The notes beneath the pieces were generated by a model. It had not been told where the DNA came from, searched no databases, and saw nothing but the letters and a program-made list of their open reading frames with translations. Below, one piece after another: positions 53,137-62,197 of a DNA stretch of 64,000 nt. Within the stretch, counting starts at the first letter, position 1, and each line of letters opens with the position of its first letter. A program made the position numbers and the translations under genes. The DNA is taken from positions 4,905,001 to 4,969,000 of the forward strand of contig NZ_JAQFII010000001.1 in the NCBI RefSeq assembly GCF_029504575.1, written 5' to 3'. The DNA comes from Streptomyces sp. SPB162 (lineage in GTDB: Bacteria; Actinomycetota; Actinomycetes; Streptomycetales; Streptomycetaceae).

Positions 53137-54621
53137 GTGTTCTCACCGCTCACCACCCTCGCCGCGGACCCACCACCACCGGTACCGCACACCGGCGGCC
53201 TGCTCCTGTTGATCCACGGCACGGCCGGACTGCTGACCGTCGCCGCCCTCGGCATCGGCCTCCTGCTCCTGCTCATCATCAAGGCGCGCGTCCAGCCGTT
53301 CGTCGCGCTGCTCGGCGTCTCCATCGCCGTCGGCCTCGCCGCGGGCCTGTCCGTCACCGAACTCTTCGGCACGGTGCAGAAGTCCAGCGCCACGTCACTC
53401 ATCGAGACCGGCATGGGCGGCACCCTCGGCCACATCGCGATCATCATCGCGCTGGGCACGATGCTCGGCGCGATCCTGGAGATATCCGGCGGCGCCGAAG
53501 CCCTCTCCGGCCGCCTGCTCAGCGCCTTCGGTGAGAAGCGCGCCCCGATCGCGATGGGCCTGACCGGCCTCATCTTCGGTATACCGGTCTTCTTCGACGT
53601 CGGCATCTTCGTCCTCGCGCCGATCGTCTACGCCGCGGCCAAGCGCAACGGCAAGTCGATGGTCCTCTACGCGATGCCGCTGCTCGCGGGCCTCTCCATG
53701 ACCCACGCGTTCCTGCCCCCGCACCCGGGCCCGGTCGCCGCCGCCGGACTGCTGCACGTCCAGCTCGGCTGGGTCATCCTGATGGGCGCCGCCGTCGGCA
53801 TCCCGTCCGTCATCGCCGCCTGGGTCTACGCGGCCTGGATCGGGCAGCGCATCTTCGTCCCGGTTCCGCAGGACATGGTCGACGCCGCCGACGAGGCGAA
53901 GGCGGCCGTCGCCGCCGAGCAGCAGGCCGCGGGCGTCACCCCCGTCGAGACCCCCGTCTCGCTCGGCACGGTCCTCGCCATCATCGGCACCCCGCTGTTC
54001 CTCATCCTGTGCGCGACGTTCTCCTCCATCGCCCTGGACCCGAGCACCGGCCGATCGGTGATCGAGTTCTTCGGCCACCCCTTCGTGGCCCTGATGATCG
54101 CCCTCTTCCTCGCCTACTACCTGCTCGGCATCCGCCGCGGCTGGTCCCGCAAGTCCCTCGAAACCGTCTCGACGGCCTCGCTCAAGCCGGTCGGCAACAT
54201 CCTGCTGGTGGTCGGCGCGGGCGGGGTCTTCGGCGCCGTCCTCAAGGGCAGCGGGGTCGCTCAGGCGCTCGCCGACGCCTTCGACAGCGCGGGCCTGCCG
54301 ATCATCGTTCTGGCCTGGCTGATCTCGGTGGTCCTGCGAGTCGCCCAGGGCTCCGCGACCGTCGCCATCGTCACCACGGCCGGAATCGTCGCCCCCATGC
54401 TCTCCGCGGGCGACTTCTCCCAGGCCCACCTGGCCCTGGTCATCATGGCGATCTCCGCGGGCTCCATCTTCGCCTCACACGTCAACGACGGCGGGTTCTG
54501 GATGGTCTCCAAGTACTTCGGCATCTCCGAACGCGACACCCTCAAGTCCTGGACGGTCCTGGAATCCGTCCTCTCGGTGTCGGGCTTCGCGGTGGCCGCG
54601 GCCCTCAGCCTTGTTATCTAG
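53137..54621 (+). CDS. GntP-family permease (gluconate/D-serine type)
   Basis: 494 residues from the GTG at 53137 with GGAG seven bases before it; an upstream ATG (53092) is less likely. About 12-14 membrane helices are visible, with family motifs GMGGTLGHIAIIIALGTMLG, GIPVFFDVGIFVLAPIVYA, THAFLPPHPGPVAAA and, near the end, SHVNDGGFWMVSKYFG. GntP-family proteins carry gluconate, other hydroxy acids or D-serine (DsdX). With a KDG-kinase-like gene and D-amino-acid enzymes in the same locus, either substrate class is plausible. A strong terminator follows, ending the operon. Confidence 0.93.
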   Translation: MFSPLTTLAADPPPPVPHTGGLLLLIHGTAGLLTVAALGIGLLLLLIIKARVQPFVALLGVSIAVGLAAGLSVTELFGTVQKSSATSLIETGMGGTLGHIAIIIALGTMLGAILEISGGAEALSGRLLSAFGEKRAPIAMGLTGLIFGIPVFFDVGIFVLAPIVYAAAKRNGKSMVLYAMPLLAGLSMTHAFLPPHPGPVAAAGLLHVQLGWVILMGAAVGIPSVIAAWVYAAWIGQRIFVPVPQDMVDAADEAKAAVAAEQQAAGVTPVETPVSLGTVLAIIGTPLFLILCATFSSIALDPSTGRSVIEFFGHPFVALMIALFLAYYLLGIRRGWSRKSLETVSTASLKPVGNILLVVGAGGVFGAVLKGSGVAQALADAFDSAGLPIIVLAWLISVVLRVAQGSATVAIVTTAGIVAPMLSAGDFSQAHLALVIMAISAGSIFASHVNDGGFWMVSKYFGISERDTLKSWTVLESVLSVSGFAVAAALSLVI

Positions 54622-54635
54622 GGGGAGGGGGAGGG

Positions 54636-54668
54636 GGATGGCCCGGCCCCGGGCGGGCCGGGCCATCC
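54636..54668 (+). terminator. Intrinsic terminator after the GntP permease
   Basis: A 14-bp perfect stem (54636-54649 with 54655-54668), 5-base loop, followed by the T-rich tail CTTTCTTC. It separates the plus-strand operon from the convergent toxin/immunity genes. Confidence 0.85.
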
Positions 54669-54680
54669 CTTTCTTCACGT

Positions 54681-55328
54681 TCAGCCGTCGATATCCGCGG
54701 GAATGTCATCAGCGACCCCCGCCCACCACCCCTCCTCGTCATCCGCCCGCACCTTGATGCCGTGCACGAGGGCATCGATGTCGGGCCCGATCTGGTTCAG
54801 CCGCACCAGATCACCCGTCGAGGCGAACACGACGACGTCGAGTTGGTGCGTCTCGTCGCGGAAGGCGTACCAGAGGTTGGCGACGATCTCGTTGTCGTCG
54901 AGCACGACGTGCCCCAGGGCTTTGAGGCCCTCGCCGAGGTGGCCGGCGTGGAAGGTGTCGAGTTGGGGCGGGCGGAGGAGTTCGGGATCGTCGGCGCGGC
55001 AGAGGCGTCTGAGCGCGCCACGTCGATCGCCTTCGGCGGGACCGTAGGAGACGGTGACAGGTAGGTATTGCTGCCGCAGGTTTCCCAGGTGGATATATGT
55101 GTGTTTGCCGAGCGGCTGCCTGGCGTAGACGTCGTAGGTCCGCAGAAGTCGTTTGGCCAGGCGCCGATTCGCGAGCCATCGATGTGGTTGACCACGCAGC
55201 ACCAGAACTGTTTCGGCCGTCGATCGAGCCCACATGTCCCGCGTACCCCAAGAAGTTTCGGGCGACACGACAGATGGCGTGATGTCAGCCCACAGGTCCA
55301 ACGAGTAGTACGTGTCGACCCAGCTCAT
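54681..55328 (-). CDS. Putative immunity protein of the T7SS-type toxin
   Basis: 215 residues from the ATG at 55328, overlapping the toxin stop (ATGA at 55325-55328). Starts MSWVDTYYSLDLWADITPSV and is rich in Trp and Tyr, with an acidic C-terminus (ADDEEGWWAGVADDIPADID). No membrane segment or known family is visible. A separate, acidic cytosolic protein directly after and coupled to a modular toxin is the standard position for the immunity gene. The 5' half is clearly lower in GC than neighbouring genes, like the adjoining toxin tip, so both probably arrived together. Function is inferred from context. Confidence 0.55.
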   Translation of the reverse strand: MSWVDTYYSLDLWADITPSVVSPETSWGTRDMWARSTAETVLVLRGQPHRWLANRRLAKRLLRTYDVYARQPLGKHTYIHLGNLRQQYLPVTVSYGPAEGDRRGALRRLCRADDPELLRPPQLDTFHAGHLGEGLKALGHVVLDDNEIVANLWYAFRDETHQLDVVVFASTGDLVRLNQIGPDIDALVHGIKVRADDEEGWWAGVADDIPADIDG

Positions 55329-56722
55329 GCTTTCGCTCCTGAGGTGATCCCGATGTCGGGATCGAGCCAACTGGTATGGAACTGGAAGGAGCTCTTCGCG
55401 TCGTCGTAAGACGTCAAACTGGGCTTCCATTCGAAGATTCCGCTGCTACCGCTGCTCTTGTCAGCGAGGTCGGCCGTTGAACCAATCACGAATGCTCTCC
55501 GGTTTCTTACTGCGTGGCCTTCGACACGCTGCGTCGCTTCCCGCAGCGCCGAATTATCGGCGTGCTTGGCGAGTTCATGCGCATTGACCTTCCGGGCAAC
55601 TGCGGACTCGCGGGATCCTCCTGCGTTGAAAACGTCGGCCGCCGAAACCTCCGGTTCGTGCTGCGACGGATACTTCGCCGCTGCGCGGGCTTGCGCGTTC
55701 ATACGTTTGAGCTGGCGCTCCAGGAACTGCCGTCGTGGCTTCGGAATACTCCGATTGCGCAGCTCACGCGCGATCTCCTGCCGGGCTTCGCCCTGCCCCG
55801 CCCTCGATGCCGCCACGGCGTCCTTCGCCGCCTGCCGCGAGGCAACCCGCGTGGCGTCCACGCCCGCCGTCACCCCCTGTTCCGCCGCCTTGCCCATGCG
55901 CAGCGTGAGGATGGCGACGATGTCGAGGCCGACATCGGCCCACGTGCCGTTGCCGGTGGCGGCCAGGGCGGTGTGGACCAGGGCGGTGCCGTACGTGGCG
56001 GCTTCCGCTCCGGCGATGGCCCAGGAGGCGGCCAGGGCGAGCCACGCCGGGGCGGTGGGGGCGCAGGCGATGAGGACGGCGGCGATGGCCACGACGGTGG
56101 CGATCCAGCCGATGATCTCCAGCGCTTCGTTGATCCACGCGGCGTTGCGTTCGAGGAGGTTGGAGGCCCAGCTCCAGTACGAATCCTCCAGCGAATCGTC
56201 CAGGAGCTCCTCGATCGCGCCGGAGAGGCGGCGCGCGTCGGAGGCGTAGTCGCCGATCGCGCCGTCGAAGGCGGCCTGTGCACGGACGAGTGACGCGCGG
56301 GCGTGGTCGAGATCGCTCTTTTGGGTGGGGGTGATATCCGCTGCGGGGAGGGCGTCGAGCGGGTCGATGATGTCCTGTGCGGCGGTGGCGGCGCGGTGGG
56401 CGGCGGCCGTCTGGTGCTGGGCGTCCTCGACTGCTTCGGCCCAGGCCGCGACTTTGACGGCGACCTTCTCGTACCGGTCGGCGACCGTGCCGAGCTTCTC
56501 CCGCAGGCGGTCCGCGCCGTCCTGGAGGGCGTCCGCGTAGTCGCCCTTGAGGCCGGTGCCGTCGGACAGGGCGCGGAGCCGGGCGATCTGCGTGCGGATC
56601 TCTACGGCGGTGTCGGTCATGGTGCGGCGGCCGGTGCGGATGTCGTCGGGGGAGCCGGGCGTGGGGTCGGCGTAGCGGTCCTCGGTGCGCAGGGGGTGCC
56701 AGTCGCGCGGGCGGCGGGGCAT
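55325..56722 (-). CDS. T7SS-type polymorphic toxin candidate
   Basis: 465 residues from the ATG at 56722. The N-terminus PRRPRDWHPLRTEDRYADPT with PTPGSPDDI is the opening of proteins annotated as putative T7SS-secreted. Long amphipathic helices follow to about residue 180 (ALQDGADRLREKLGTVADRY and similar). A hydrophobic stretch is at about 195-235 (IIGWIATVVAIAAVLIACAP, ALAASWAIAGAEAA). After a basic linker (about 285-330) the last 120 residues differ in character and have lower GC (near 55% against about 72%), as expected for an exchangeable toxin tip. The tip contains HAVRNRRAFVIGS and FHTSWLDPDIG; I do not recognise its activity. Immunity gene follows, companion gene precedes. Confidence 0.65.
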   Translation of the reverse strand: MPRRPRDWHPLRTEDRYADPTPGSPDDIRTGRRTMTDTAVEIRTQIARLRALSDGTGLKGDYADALQDGADRLREKLGTVADRYEKVAVKVAAWAEAVEDAQHQTAAAHRAATAAQDIIDPLDALPAADITPTQKSDLDHARASLVRAQAAFDGAIGDYASDARRLSGAIEELLDDSLEDSYWSWASNLLERNAAWINEALEIIGWIATVVAIAAVLIACAPTAPAWLALAASWAIAGAEAATYGTALVHTALAATGNGTWADVGLDIVAILTLRMGKAAEQGVTAGVDATRVASRQAAKDAVAASRAGQGEARQEIARELRNRSIPKPRRQFLERQLKRMNAQARAAAKYPSQHEPEVSAADVFNAGGSRESAVARKVNAHELAKHADNSALREATQRVEGHAVRNRRAFVIGSTADLADKSSGSSGIFEWKPSLTSYDDAKSSFQFHTSWLDPDIGITSGAKA

Positions 56723-56731
56723 CGGGGGCGC

Positions 56732-57034
56732 TCAGCCCTTCGCTCGGGCGGCGAGTTCGCAGTCGATGGCGGCGAAGGCCGCCTTCGTCTCGCGGATGAG
56801 GTTGAGGACCTGGCCGAGGTTCCAGAGGGTCTCCTTGCGGTTGTCCCTCCAGTTGTCCGAGAAGGTGTGCATGACGTCGGCCATGCGCGGCTCGCCGACG
56901 GCGTCAGCGAGCGCGTCCTGTGTGGCGGGGCAGCGTTGCAGGGCCGCTCGGATGGAGGCGAGGGAGTGCTCCGAGGCGTCGAGGAGGCGCCCGTCGACTT
57001 TCAAGTCGGCTGTGCTGGTGCATGTGTTGGACAT
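56732..57034 (-). CDS. Small helical companion protein of the T7SS-type toxin
   Basis: 100 residues from the ATG at 57034 (AGGAG upstream). All-helical composition with SLASIRAALQRCPATQDALA, FSDNWRDNRKETLWNLGQVL and a C-terminal helix NLIRETKAAFAAIDCELAA. The WRD...W spacing recalls WXG100-like partners, and the gene ends nine bases before the toxin start, so it is probably the co-secreted partner or chaperone. The family itself is not one I can name. Confidence 0.6.
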   Translation of the reverse strand: MSNTCTSTADLKVDGRLLDASEHSLASIRAALQRCPATQDALADAVGEPRMADVMHTFSDNWRDNRKETLWNLGQVLNLIRETKAAFAAIDCELAARAKG

Positions 57035-57141
57035 TTGTCCGGACTCCTGTGGGGTTGTGTTCTTGTGGAACGATCCGTTCTGGCATAGGTCACCGGCATG
57101 CATCGGCGACGGAACGACGGACGACGGGACAGGGTGCGGTT

Positions 57142-57634
57142 GTGACGGTTGGCGGATACCGACTGGTACTGCCCCCCGACTGGGGGCGGATCCCGCTGCG
57201 CGCGGGCACCGAGGACGCGATCCGGGGGATCGTGGGGGCCGCTTTCGACGGGTCCCGTGGGGACGCGGTGGCGCGGCTGCGGGTCCGGTTTGGAGGGCCG
57301 TTTGCGGGAGTTGGCCGTCCGTGCGCGCCGGGACGGCGCCGGGATCGACCTCTACCTCCCCGTGCGGCAACGGGGTGGAGCCGCACCGTTGCCCGCTTCG
57401 TTCATCGTGTCGGAACTGGCGGTGCCGGGACGGAAGGAGCGACGGGAGTACGTCGTGGGGGAGGCCCGACGGGTGGACTACGTGCTGCCGCTCCCCGACG
57501 CCGTCCCCGGCCGCTGTCTGGCCGCGGCGTTCTCGACGCCGATCGCCGCTGACGAACCCCGGCTGGCCGAGCTGATGGTGGAGCTGTTCGACGCCGTCAT
57601 GGGGACCTTCCGCTGGGACATGATCCCCGGCTGA
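57142..57634 (+). pseudogene. Frameshifted hypothetical protein gene
   Basis: From GTG 57142 the frame reads TVGGYRLVLPPDWGRIPLRA and stays protein-like until about 57285-57300. The continuing protein is then in the +1 frame: LEGRLRELAVRARRDGAGID, LYLPVRQRGGAAPLPASFIV and onward to VELFDAVMGTFRW, ending at 57634. The combined product of about 160 residues resembles Streptomyces small proteins found near T7SS-type loci. One extra base near 57290 would explain the break. It is a recent pseudogene, a programmed shift or a sequencing error. Confidence 0.7.
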
Positions 57635-57834
57635 CTGTTCCCGAGCATGGGCTACCGCGCCGGCCCGTTCTCCACCGCCCGAAGCCGACGACCTCCCCCG
57701 CCCGTCGCCGGTTCCCGGCGGCGACGGAACGCCCGATGAACTCCCGTTGAAGCGCGGGCGTCGGGTGAAAGGGCATTCGGTTCAGAGGGCGAATCCGGGG
57801 TTTGGGCGGGTTAGCGTCCCCTTCGGAGGAAGCC
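57635..57834. promoter_or_regulatory. Promoter-containing gap before the YfhO-family gene
   Basis: 200 bp between the frameshifted gene and the membrane protein, including GGAGGA at 57825-57830. A pair 'ggttcagagg' and 'gaatccgggg' occurs around 57780-57800, but no convincing -35/-10 set was found. Confidence 0.3.
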
Positions 57835-60498
57835 ATGCCGACGACAGAAGCCGCCCCGAAAGGGGCTGGTGACAGCGCCATCAGTGACACCAGCACCACC
57901 ATCCCCACGCGACCGGAACCCGCCGCCGCCCCGCACATCCGCCGCCGTGCCACCGCTCTGGCCGCGTTGATCACCGCTCTGGCGTTCTGCGTGGGCGACG
58001 CCGTCGCGACGACCTTCCCGTTCGGGCGCCACAGCCGGAGCGTCAGCGACCTGGGCAACCAGTTCGTACCGTTCCACGCCCACCTGTGGGACCTGCTGCA
58101 CGGCAGGGCCGACGGCGGGCTGCTCGTCAACTGGCAGTCCGGGTACGGCTCCAGCTTCCTTCCCGACCTCGGCACGTATCTGAGCAGCCCGTTCGCCCTG
58201 CTGGTCGGCCTCTTCCCGCGGGACGAGATCGACCTTGCGGTGTACGTGATCACCGTCCTGAAGATGGCGTCGGCGGGCGCCGCGATGGCGTTCCTGCTGC
58301 TGACGCTGCGCAAGGGCCGCTGGTGGACGGCCGGGGCGCTCGGCGCCTCGTACGCGCTGTGCGGCTGGTCGATGGCGGAGGCTTCGTACAACCTGATGTG
58401 GCTGGACGGGCTCATCGCGTTCCCGCTGCTGTGCCTGGTCGGCGAGTGGGCGCTGACGAACCGGCGTCCGGTGCTCGGGCCGCTGGTCGTCGCCCTCGCC
58501 TGGACGGCCAACTTCTACACGGCGTACATGGCGACGATCGGCGCCGCGCTCGTCCTGCTGCTGCGGCTGCTGCTCGGCCGCGAGGACGTGCGGAGCAAAC
58601 TCGCCGTACTCGGGCGGGCCGTGCCGGCGGTGCTGCTCGGCATCGGGCTGGCCGCGCCGCTGATCCTCGTCGTCTTCAAGGCGACGAAGCTCGCGCACCC
58701 CGGCCGCGTCAACACCTTCGCGCCCGCCACGGTGCCCGACGTGCTGGCGCGGCTGCTGCCGGGCACGTACACCTTCGAGACACCGGCCGTCTGGGTCGGC
58801 ACGGCCGCGCTGCTGCTCGCGCTGACCCTGCCGTTCAACACGGCCGTCGCCCGGCGCGAGCGGGCCGGCTGGAGCGCGCTGGTGGTGCTGGTGCTGCTCT
58901 CCATGCAGTGGAAGCCGACGCACCTGGCCTGGCACGCGTTCGCCACGCCGAACGGCAGCTCGTACCGGCAGACGTTCGTGCTCTGCGGGGTTCTGGTCAT
59001 CGCGGGATGGCTCTCCCTCGCGCAGGGCGTGCCGCGGTGGAAGCCGCTGCTCGGCGGGGTCGGGCTGCTCGCGCTGGTGGCCGCGGTCGGAAGTACCAGC
59101 GTCATCACGGAGTCCTGGACGGTGCCGCTGCTGGCGTCCTCGCTGGCGCTGGTCCTCGGCAGCCTCGCCCTTCTGCGGACGGCCGAGGCGCGGCGGCGTA
59201 TCGCCCGCTGGGCGCCGGTGCTGGCCGCCGTGCTGCTGGTCGGCGCGCAGGTGGGGGAGTCGGCGGTCGCGGAGGCGGCGTACGACAAGGCGCGGCTCGG
59301 GCGGCTCGACGACTACGGGCCGTGGGGCCAGCGCCAGGACGTGCAGAGCGCCGCGGTCGCGCGGTCCGACGGCTGGCCCGCGTACCGTACGGATCCCGGG
59401 ATCTGGCAGACGGTCGGCAACGACCCGCTGGTCGTCGGCGGTCAGGGCGCCCAGTACTACAGCAGCCTCACCTCGGAGGTCTGGGCGAGCACCCTGATCG
59501 CGCTCGGCGGCGGCTACTCCTCGCGCGGCCGGTCGCCGCGCAGCATCGACGGGCCGGTCACGGACGCGATCTTCGCGGTCGGCGCACGGCTGCACTCCGA
59601 CCAGGACCCGTTCCGGCACCCGTTGCGCGGCCCGTACACGACGACGGTGTCGGTCTCGCGGATGGACGTCCCCCCGCTGGTGACCGTCCGCCCGGCGGGC
59701 GGACCGCTGTCCTACGGCGACAACACGTTCCGCAACCAGGAGGCGCTGCTCGGCGCCGGTGTCTACACCATCCCCGAGGTCGCGGTGCGGGGCGCCGACG
59801 GCAAGGTGCCGAAACTGACGCTGGACGGCCGGTACGGGGTCAGCGCGCGTGAGGTGGGGAAGTGGGGGCCCACACAGGTGCTGCGGGCCCACTGCCCGGC
59901 GGGCAGCGAGGTGTTCCTGTCCGTGCCGGACTTCGCCGGGCAGGCCGGGTTGCACGGGGTCTCCGACGGGGTGCACTTCGACGCCCGCCCGCCGCAGAAC
60001 CGCGCGACCGTCCAGCCCATGGGGACGGTGCCGCCCTCGGGCGACGTGCGGGTGGACCTCATAGCGCTGGCGGCCGGAGCGCTGCCGAAGGAGCCGATCG
60101 GCTGCCTCGACCCGGCGAAGCTCGCCGCCCGGGTGGCCGAGATGAAGACCACCGGCGCGACGCGGGTGTCGGTGTCCGACGGCCACCTCAGCGCGGAACT
60201 GCCGGCCGGCAGCACGGGCGTCGCCGTGATCGCCGCCCCGGCGATCGAGGGGTGGAGCTGCTCGGTGGGCGGCGGCGCCGCCAAACCGGCCGGCAGCCAC
60301 CTGGGCCTGCTGTCGGTCCCGCTGGACGGCACGTCACGCACCATCAGCTGCGACTTCACGCCGCCGGGACTCATGGTGGGCTCCGCGGTGGGCGGCGCGT
60401 CGGCGCTGGGGATCCTCGCGCTGGCCGGGTACCGGTGGTGGTCGCGCAGGCGCCGGGACGCGGAGAAGGGTGCGGGTTCCCAGGTCGTCACCACATGA
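57835..60498 (+). CDS. YfhO-family multi-pass membrane protein
   Basis: 887 residues from the ATG at 57835 behind GGAGGA. A cytoplasmic N-terminus is followed by about 12 helices in the first 480 residues, then a large extracytoplasmic domain (about 490-860) and a final helix near 862-882 (GSAVGGASALGILALAGY) with a basic tail. FGRHSRSVSDLGNQFVPFHAHLWDLL and WQSGYGSSFLPDLGTYLSSPF match the N-terminal segment of YfhO-like glycosyltransferase-C-type proteins. In Gram-positives YfhO glycosylates cell-wall polymers with a lipid-linked sugar. The role here is inferred from the family. A hairpin separates it from the convergent chitinase gene. Confidence 0.85.
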   Translation: MPTTEAAPKGAGDSAISDTSTTIPTRPEPAAAPHIRRRATALAALITALAFCVGDAVATTFPFGRHSRSVSDLGNQFVPFHAHLWDLLHGRADGGLLVNWQSGYGSSFLPDLGTYLSSPFALLVGLFPRDEIDLAVYVITVLKMASAGAAMAFLLLTLRKGRWWTAGALGASYALCGWSMAEASYNLMWLDGLIAFPLLCLVGEWALTNRRPVLGPLVVALAWTANFYTAYMATIGAALVLLLRLLLGREDVRSKLAVLGRAVPAVLLGIGLAAPLILVVFKATKLAHPGRVNTFAPATVPDVLARLLPGTYTFETPAVWVGTAALLLALTLPFNTAVARRERAGWSALVVLVLLSMQWKPTHLAWHAFATPNGSSYRQTFVLCGVLVIAGWLSLAQGVPRWKPLLGGVGLLALVAAVGSTSVITESWTVPLLASSLALVLGSLALLRTAEARRRIARWAPVLAAVLLVGAQVGESAVAEAAYDKARLGRLDDYGPWGQRQDVQSAAVARSDGWPAYRTDPGIWQTVGNDPLVVGGQGAQYYSSLTSEVWASTLIALGGGYSSRGRSPRSIDGPVTDAIFAVGARLHSDQDPFRHPLRGPYTTTVSVSRMDVPPLVTVRPAGGPLSYGDNTFRNQEALLGAGVYTIPEVAVRGADGKVPKLTLDGRYGVSAREVGKWGPTQVLRAHCPAGSEVFLSVPDFAGQAGLHGVSDGVHFDARPPQNRATVQPMGTVPPSGDVRVDLIALAAGALPKEPIGCLDPAKLAARVAEMKTTGATRVSVSDGHLSAELPAGSTGVAVIAAPAIEGWSCSVGGGAAKPAGSHLGLLSVPLDGTSRTISCDFTPPGLMVGSAVGGASALGILALAGYRWWSRRRRDAEKGAGSQVVTT

Positions 60499-60543
60499 CA
60501 CCGCGCCCGCCGGGAGGCTGTGGCCGTCCCGGGGGGCGCGGTG
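60499..60543. terminator. Bidirectional hairpin terminator
   Basis: A 10-bp outer stem (60499-60508 with 60534-60543) plus an inner ccggga/tcccgg pair lies between the convergent YfhO-family and chitinase genes. Confidence 0.65.
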
Positions 60544-60578
60544 AGCAGGTGCGGACGTGGAGCGGGTCCGCGGGGGTG

Positions 60579-62114
60579 TTACGGCAGGGCGTGCACGTGC
60601 GTGCCGACCGAGTTGGACCACTGGTTGCCGTTCTTGGCGTCCCAGTTGGTCGACCAGGCCATCGCGCCGCGCAGCGTCGGCCACTTGGTGGCCGGCTTGA
60701 AGGTGCCGCAGCCGGTGCCCTTCGTCAGGCAGTCGATCGCGTTGTTGACCACCGACGGGTCGACGTAGCCGGAGCCCGCGCCGCTCGTCGAGGCCGGGAG
60801 CCCGAGGCCGACCTGGGACGGGTCGAGCCCGCCCTGGATGACCGTGCAGGCCTGCGAGGTGATGAAGTCCACGGAGCCCTGCGAGTAGACGCCGCCGTCA
60901 CAGCCGTTCATCGAACCGCTGTTGTAGTACTGGGTGTTGACGACGGTCAGGATGTCCTTGATCTTGAGCGCGGTGGCGAAGTAGTCGCTCGACGGGGAGA
61001 GCATGTCGATCGTCTGCGGCGCCATCGTGATGATGAGCCCCGAGCCCGCCTTGCTGCTCAGGCTGCGCAGCGCCTGCGACATGTAGGTGGAGTTGAGGCC
61101 GTTCTCCAGGTCGATGTCGACGCCGCTGAACCCGTACGTCTGCATCAGCGAGTAGACGCTGTTGGCGAAGTTGGTGGCGGAGGCCGAGTCGTTGATCGAC
61201 ACGGTGCCGTTCTGGCCGCCGATGGAGATCACGACGCGCTTGCCGGCCGCCTGCTTCGCCGCGATGTCCGCCTTGAACTGGGCGACGGAGTAGTTCAGTG
61301 CCGGGTCCAGGTTGAAGGTGACCCCTCCGGGTGTGCCGGAGGCGTCCGCGAACGAGACGGCGATGATGTCGTACTGGTTCTGCACCTGGGCGATGGTCTG
61401 GACCGTCGCGCCGTTGTTGAAGTTCTGCCAGTACCCGGTGAGGACGTGCTTGGGCAGGCTGCCGCTCGGGGGAGTGGTCGGCGGGGTGGTGGGAGGCGTG
61501 GTGGGCGGGGTGGTGGGGGGAGTCGTCGGCGGGGTGGTCGGCGGCGTGGTGGGCGGGGTCGTCGGGGGCGTCGTGGGAGTGCCGCCGGGGCCGGTCAGGA
61601 CGACGTCGTCCGCGAAGTACGCGGGCTGCGCGTACCAGCCGTTGAGGTAGACGGTGACCGAGGTGGTGCTCGCGCCCGTCGTGAACTTGGTGCTCAGCTG
61701 CTGGTACGAGCCGGCGGACGGGGTCCAGGTCGAGACGTCCGTGGTGCCCGTGCCGCTGGCACCGAGGTAGACGTACGAGCCCTGCACCCAGGCGCTCAGC
61801 GAGTACGCGGAGTTGGGCTTGACGCTGACGGTCTGCGAACACTTGGCGTTGTCGGAGCCGCTGGGGCTGCCCTTGAGCGCCGAGGACCCGCCGTGCACCG
61901 GGGTGGAGACGGCCGCACCGCTGCCCGCCGTGCACGTCCAGCCGGACAGTCCGCTCTCGAAGCCGGAGTTGCTGATGAGATTGGTGTCGGCGGCCTGCGC
62001 GGTCCCGACGTTGGCTATCGCGAAGCCCGCGGCCACCAGCGAGGCGGCTCCTACGGTGGCGAGGGCCGTACGCGTGACTTTCGGTCTCCGATAAGCATGA
62101 GATGCACGTTCCAC
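60579..62114 (-). CDS. Secreted GH18 chitinase with N-terminal carbohydrate-binding domain
   Basis: 511 residues from GTG 62114 (AGGAGG six bases before). A basic signal peptide (about 1-42: TRTALATVGAASLVAAGFAI, cleaved after AQA) leads to a CBM4/9-like beta-sandwich (about 43-170, NLISNSGFESGLSGWTC). A (Thr-Pro-Pro-Thr)n linker (about 180-217) follows, then the GH18 barrel to the end. The active-site segment is GFSGVDIDLENG, i.e. SGVDIDLE, with the catalytic glutamate kept and the first Asp of DGxDxDxE replaced by Ser. ISIGG and TMAPQT are also present. It degrades chitin outside the cell. A DasR-type site lies over its promoter. Confidence 0.94.
   Translation of the reverse strand: MERASHAYRRPKVTRTALATVGAASLVAAGFAIANVGTAQAADTNLISNSGFESGLSGWTCTAGSGAAVSTPVHGGSSALKGSPSGSDNAKCSQTVSVKPNSAYSLSAWVQGSYVYLGASGTGTTDVSTWTPSAGSYQQLSTKFTTGASTTSVTVYLNGWYAQPAYFADDVVLTGPGGTPTTPPTTPPTTPPTTPPTTPPTTPPTTPPTTPPTTPPSGSLPKHVLTGYWQNFNNGATVQTIAQVQNQYDIIAVSFADASGTPGGVTFNLDPALNYSVAQFKADIAAKQAAGKRVVISIGGQNGTVSINDSASATNFANSVYSLMQTYGFSGVDIDLENGLNSTYMSQALRSLSSKAGSGLIITMAPQTIDMLSPSSDYFATALKIKDILTVVNTQYYNSGSMNGCDGGVYSQGSVDFITSQACTVIQGGLDPSQVGLGLPASTSGAGSGYVDPSVVNNAIDCLTKGTGCGTFKPATKWPTLRGAMAWSTNWDAKNGNQWSNSVGTHVHALP
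61468..61576 (-). repeat. Tandem repeats encoding the Thr-Pro linker
   Basis: Nine or so 12-bp units (ggcggggtggtg type on the plus strand) encode the TPPT linker between the binding and catalytic domains of the chitinase. Such linkers are common in Streptomyces secreted hydrolases. Confidence 0.85.
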
Positions 62115-62197
62115 GACTGCCTCCTGGGGGCAAGGAGTTGGGGGGTGGTGGGGAATGCGCAAGAGGGTTGGGCGACGCGCCCTGCGTGGGTCCAAGT

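Noticed and set aside
57811..60300. Minus-strand open frame of 829 codons opposite the YfhO-family gene
   Set aside because: Shadow frame rich in Arg, Gln and His; the plus strand encodes obvious membrane helices.
61468..61576. Regular repeats that could be taken for a CRISPR-like array
   Set aside because: The units are 12 bp without spacers and encode the Thr-Pro linker of the chitinase in frame.
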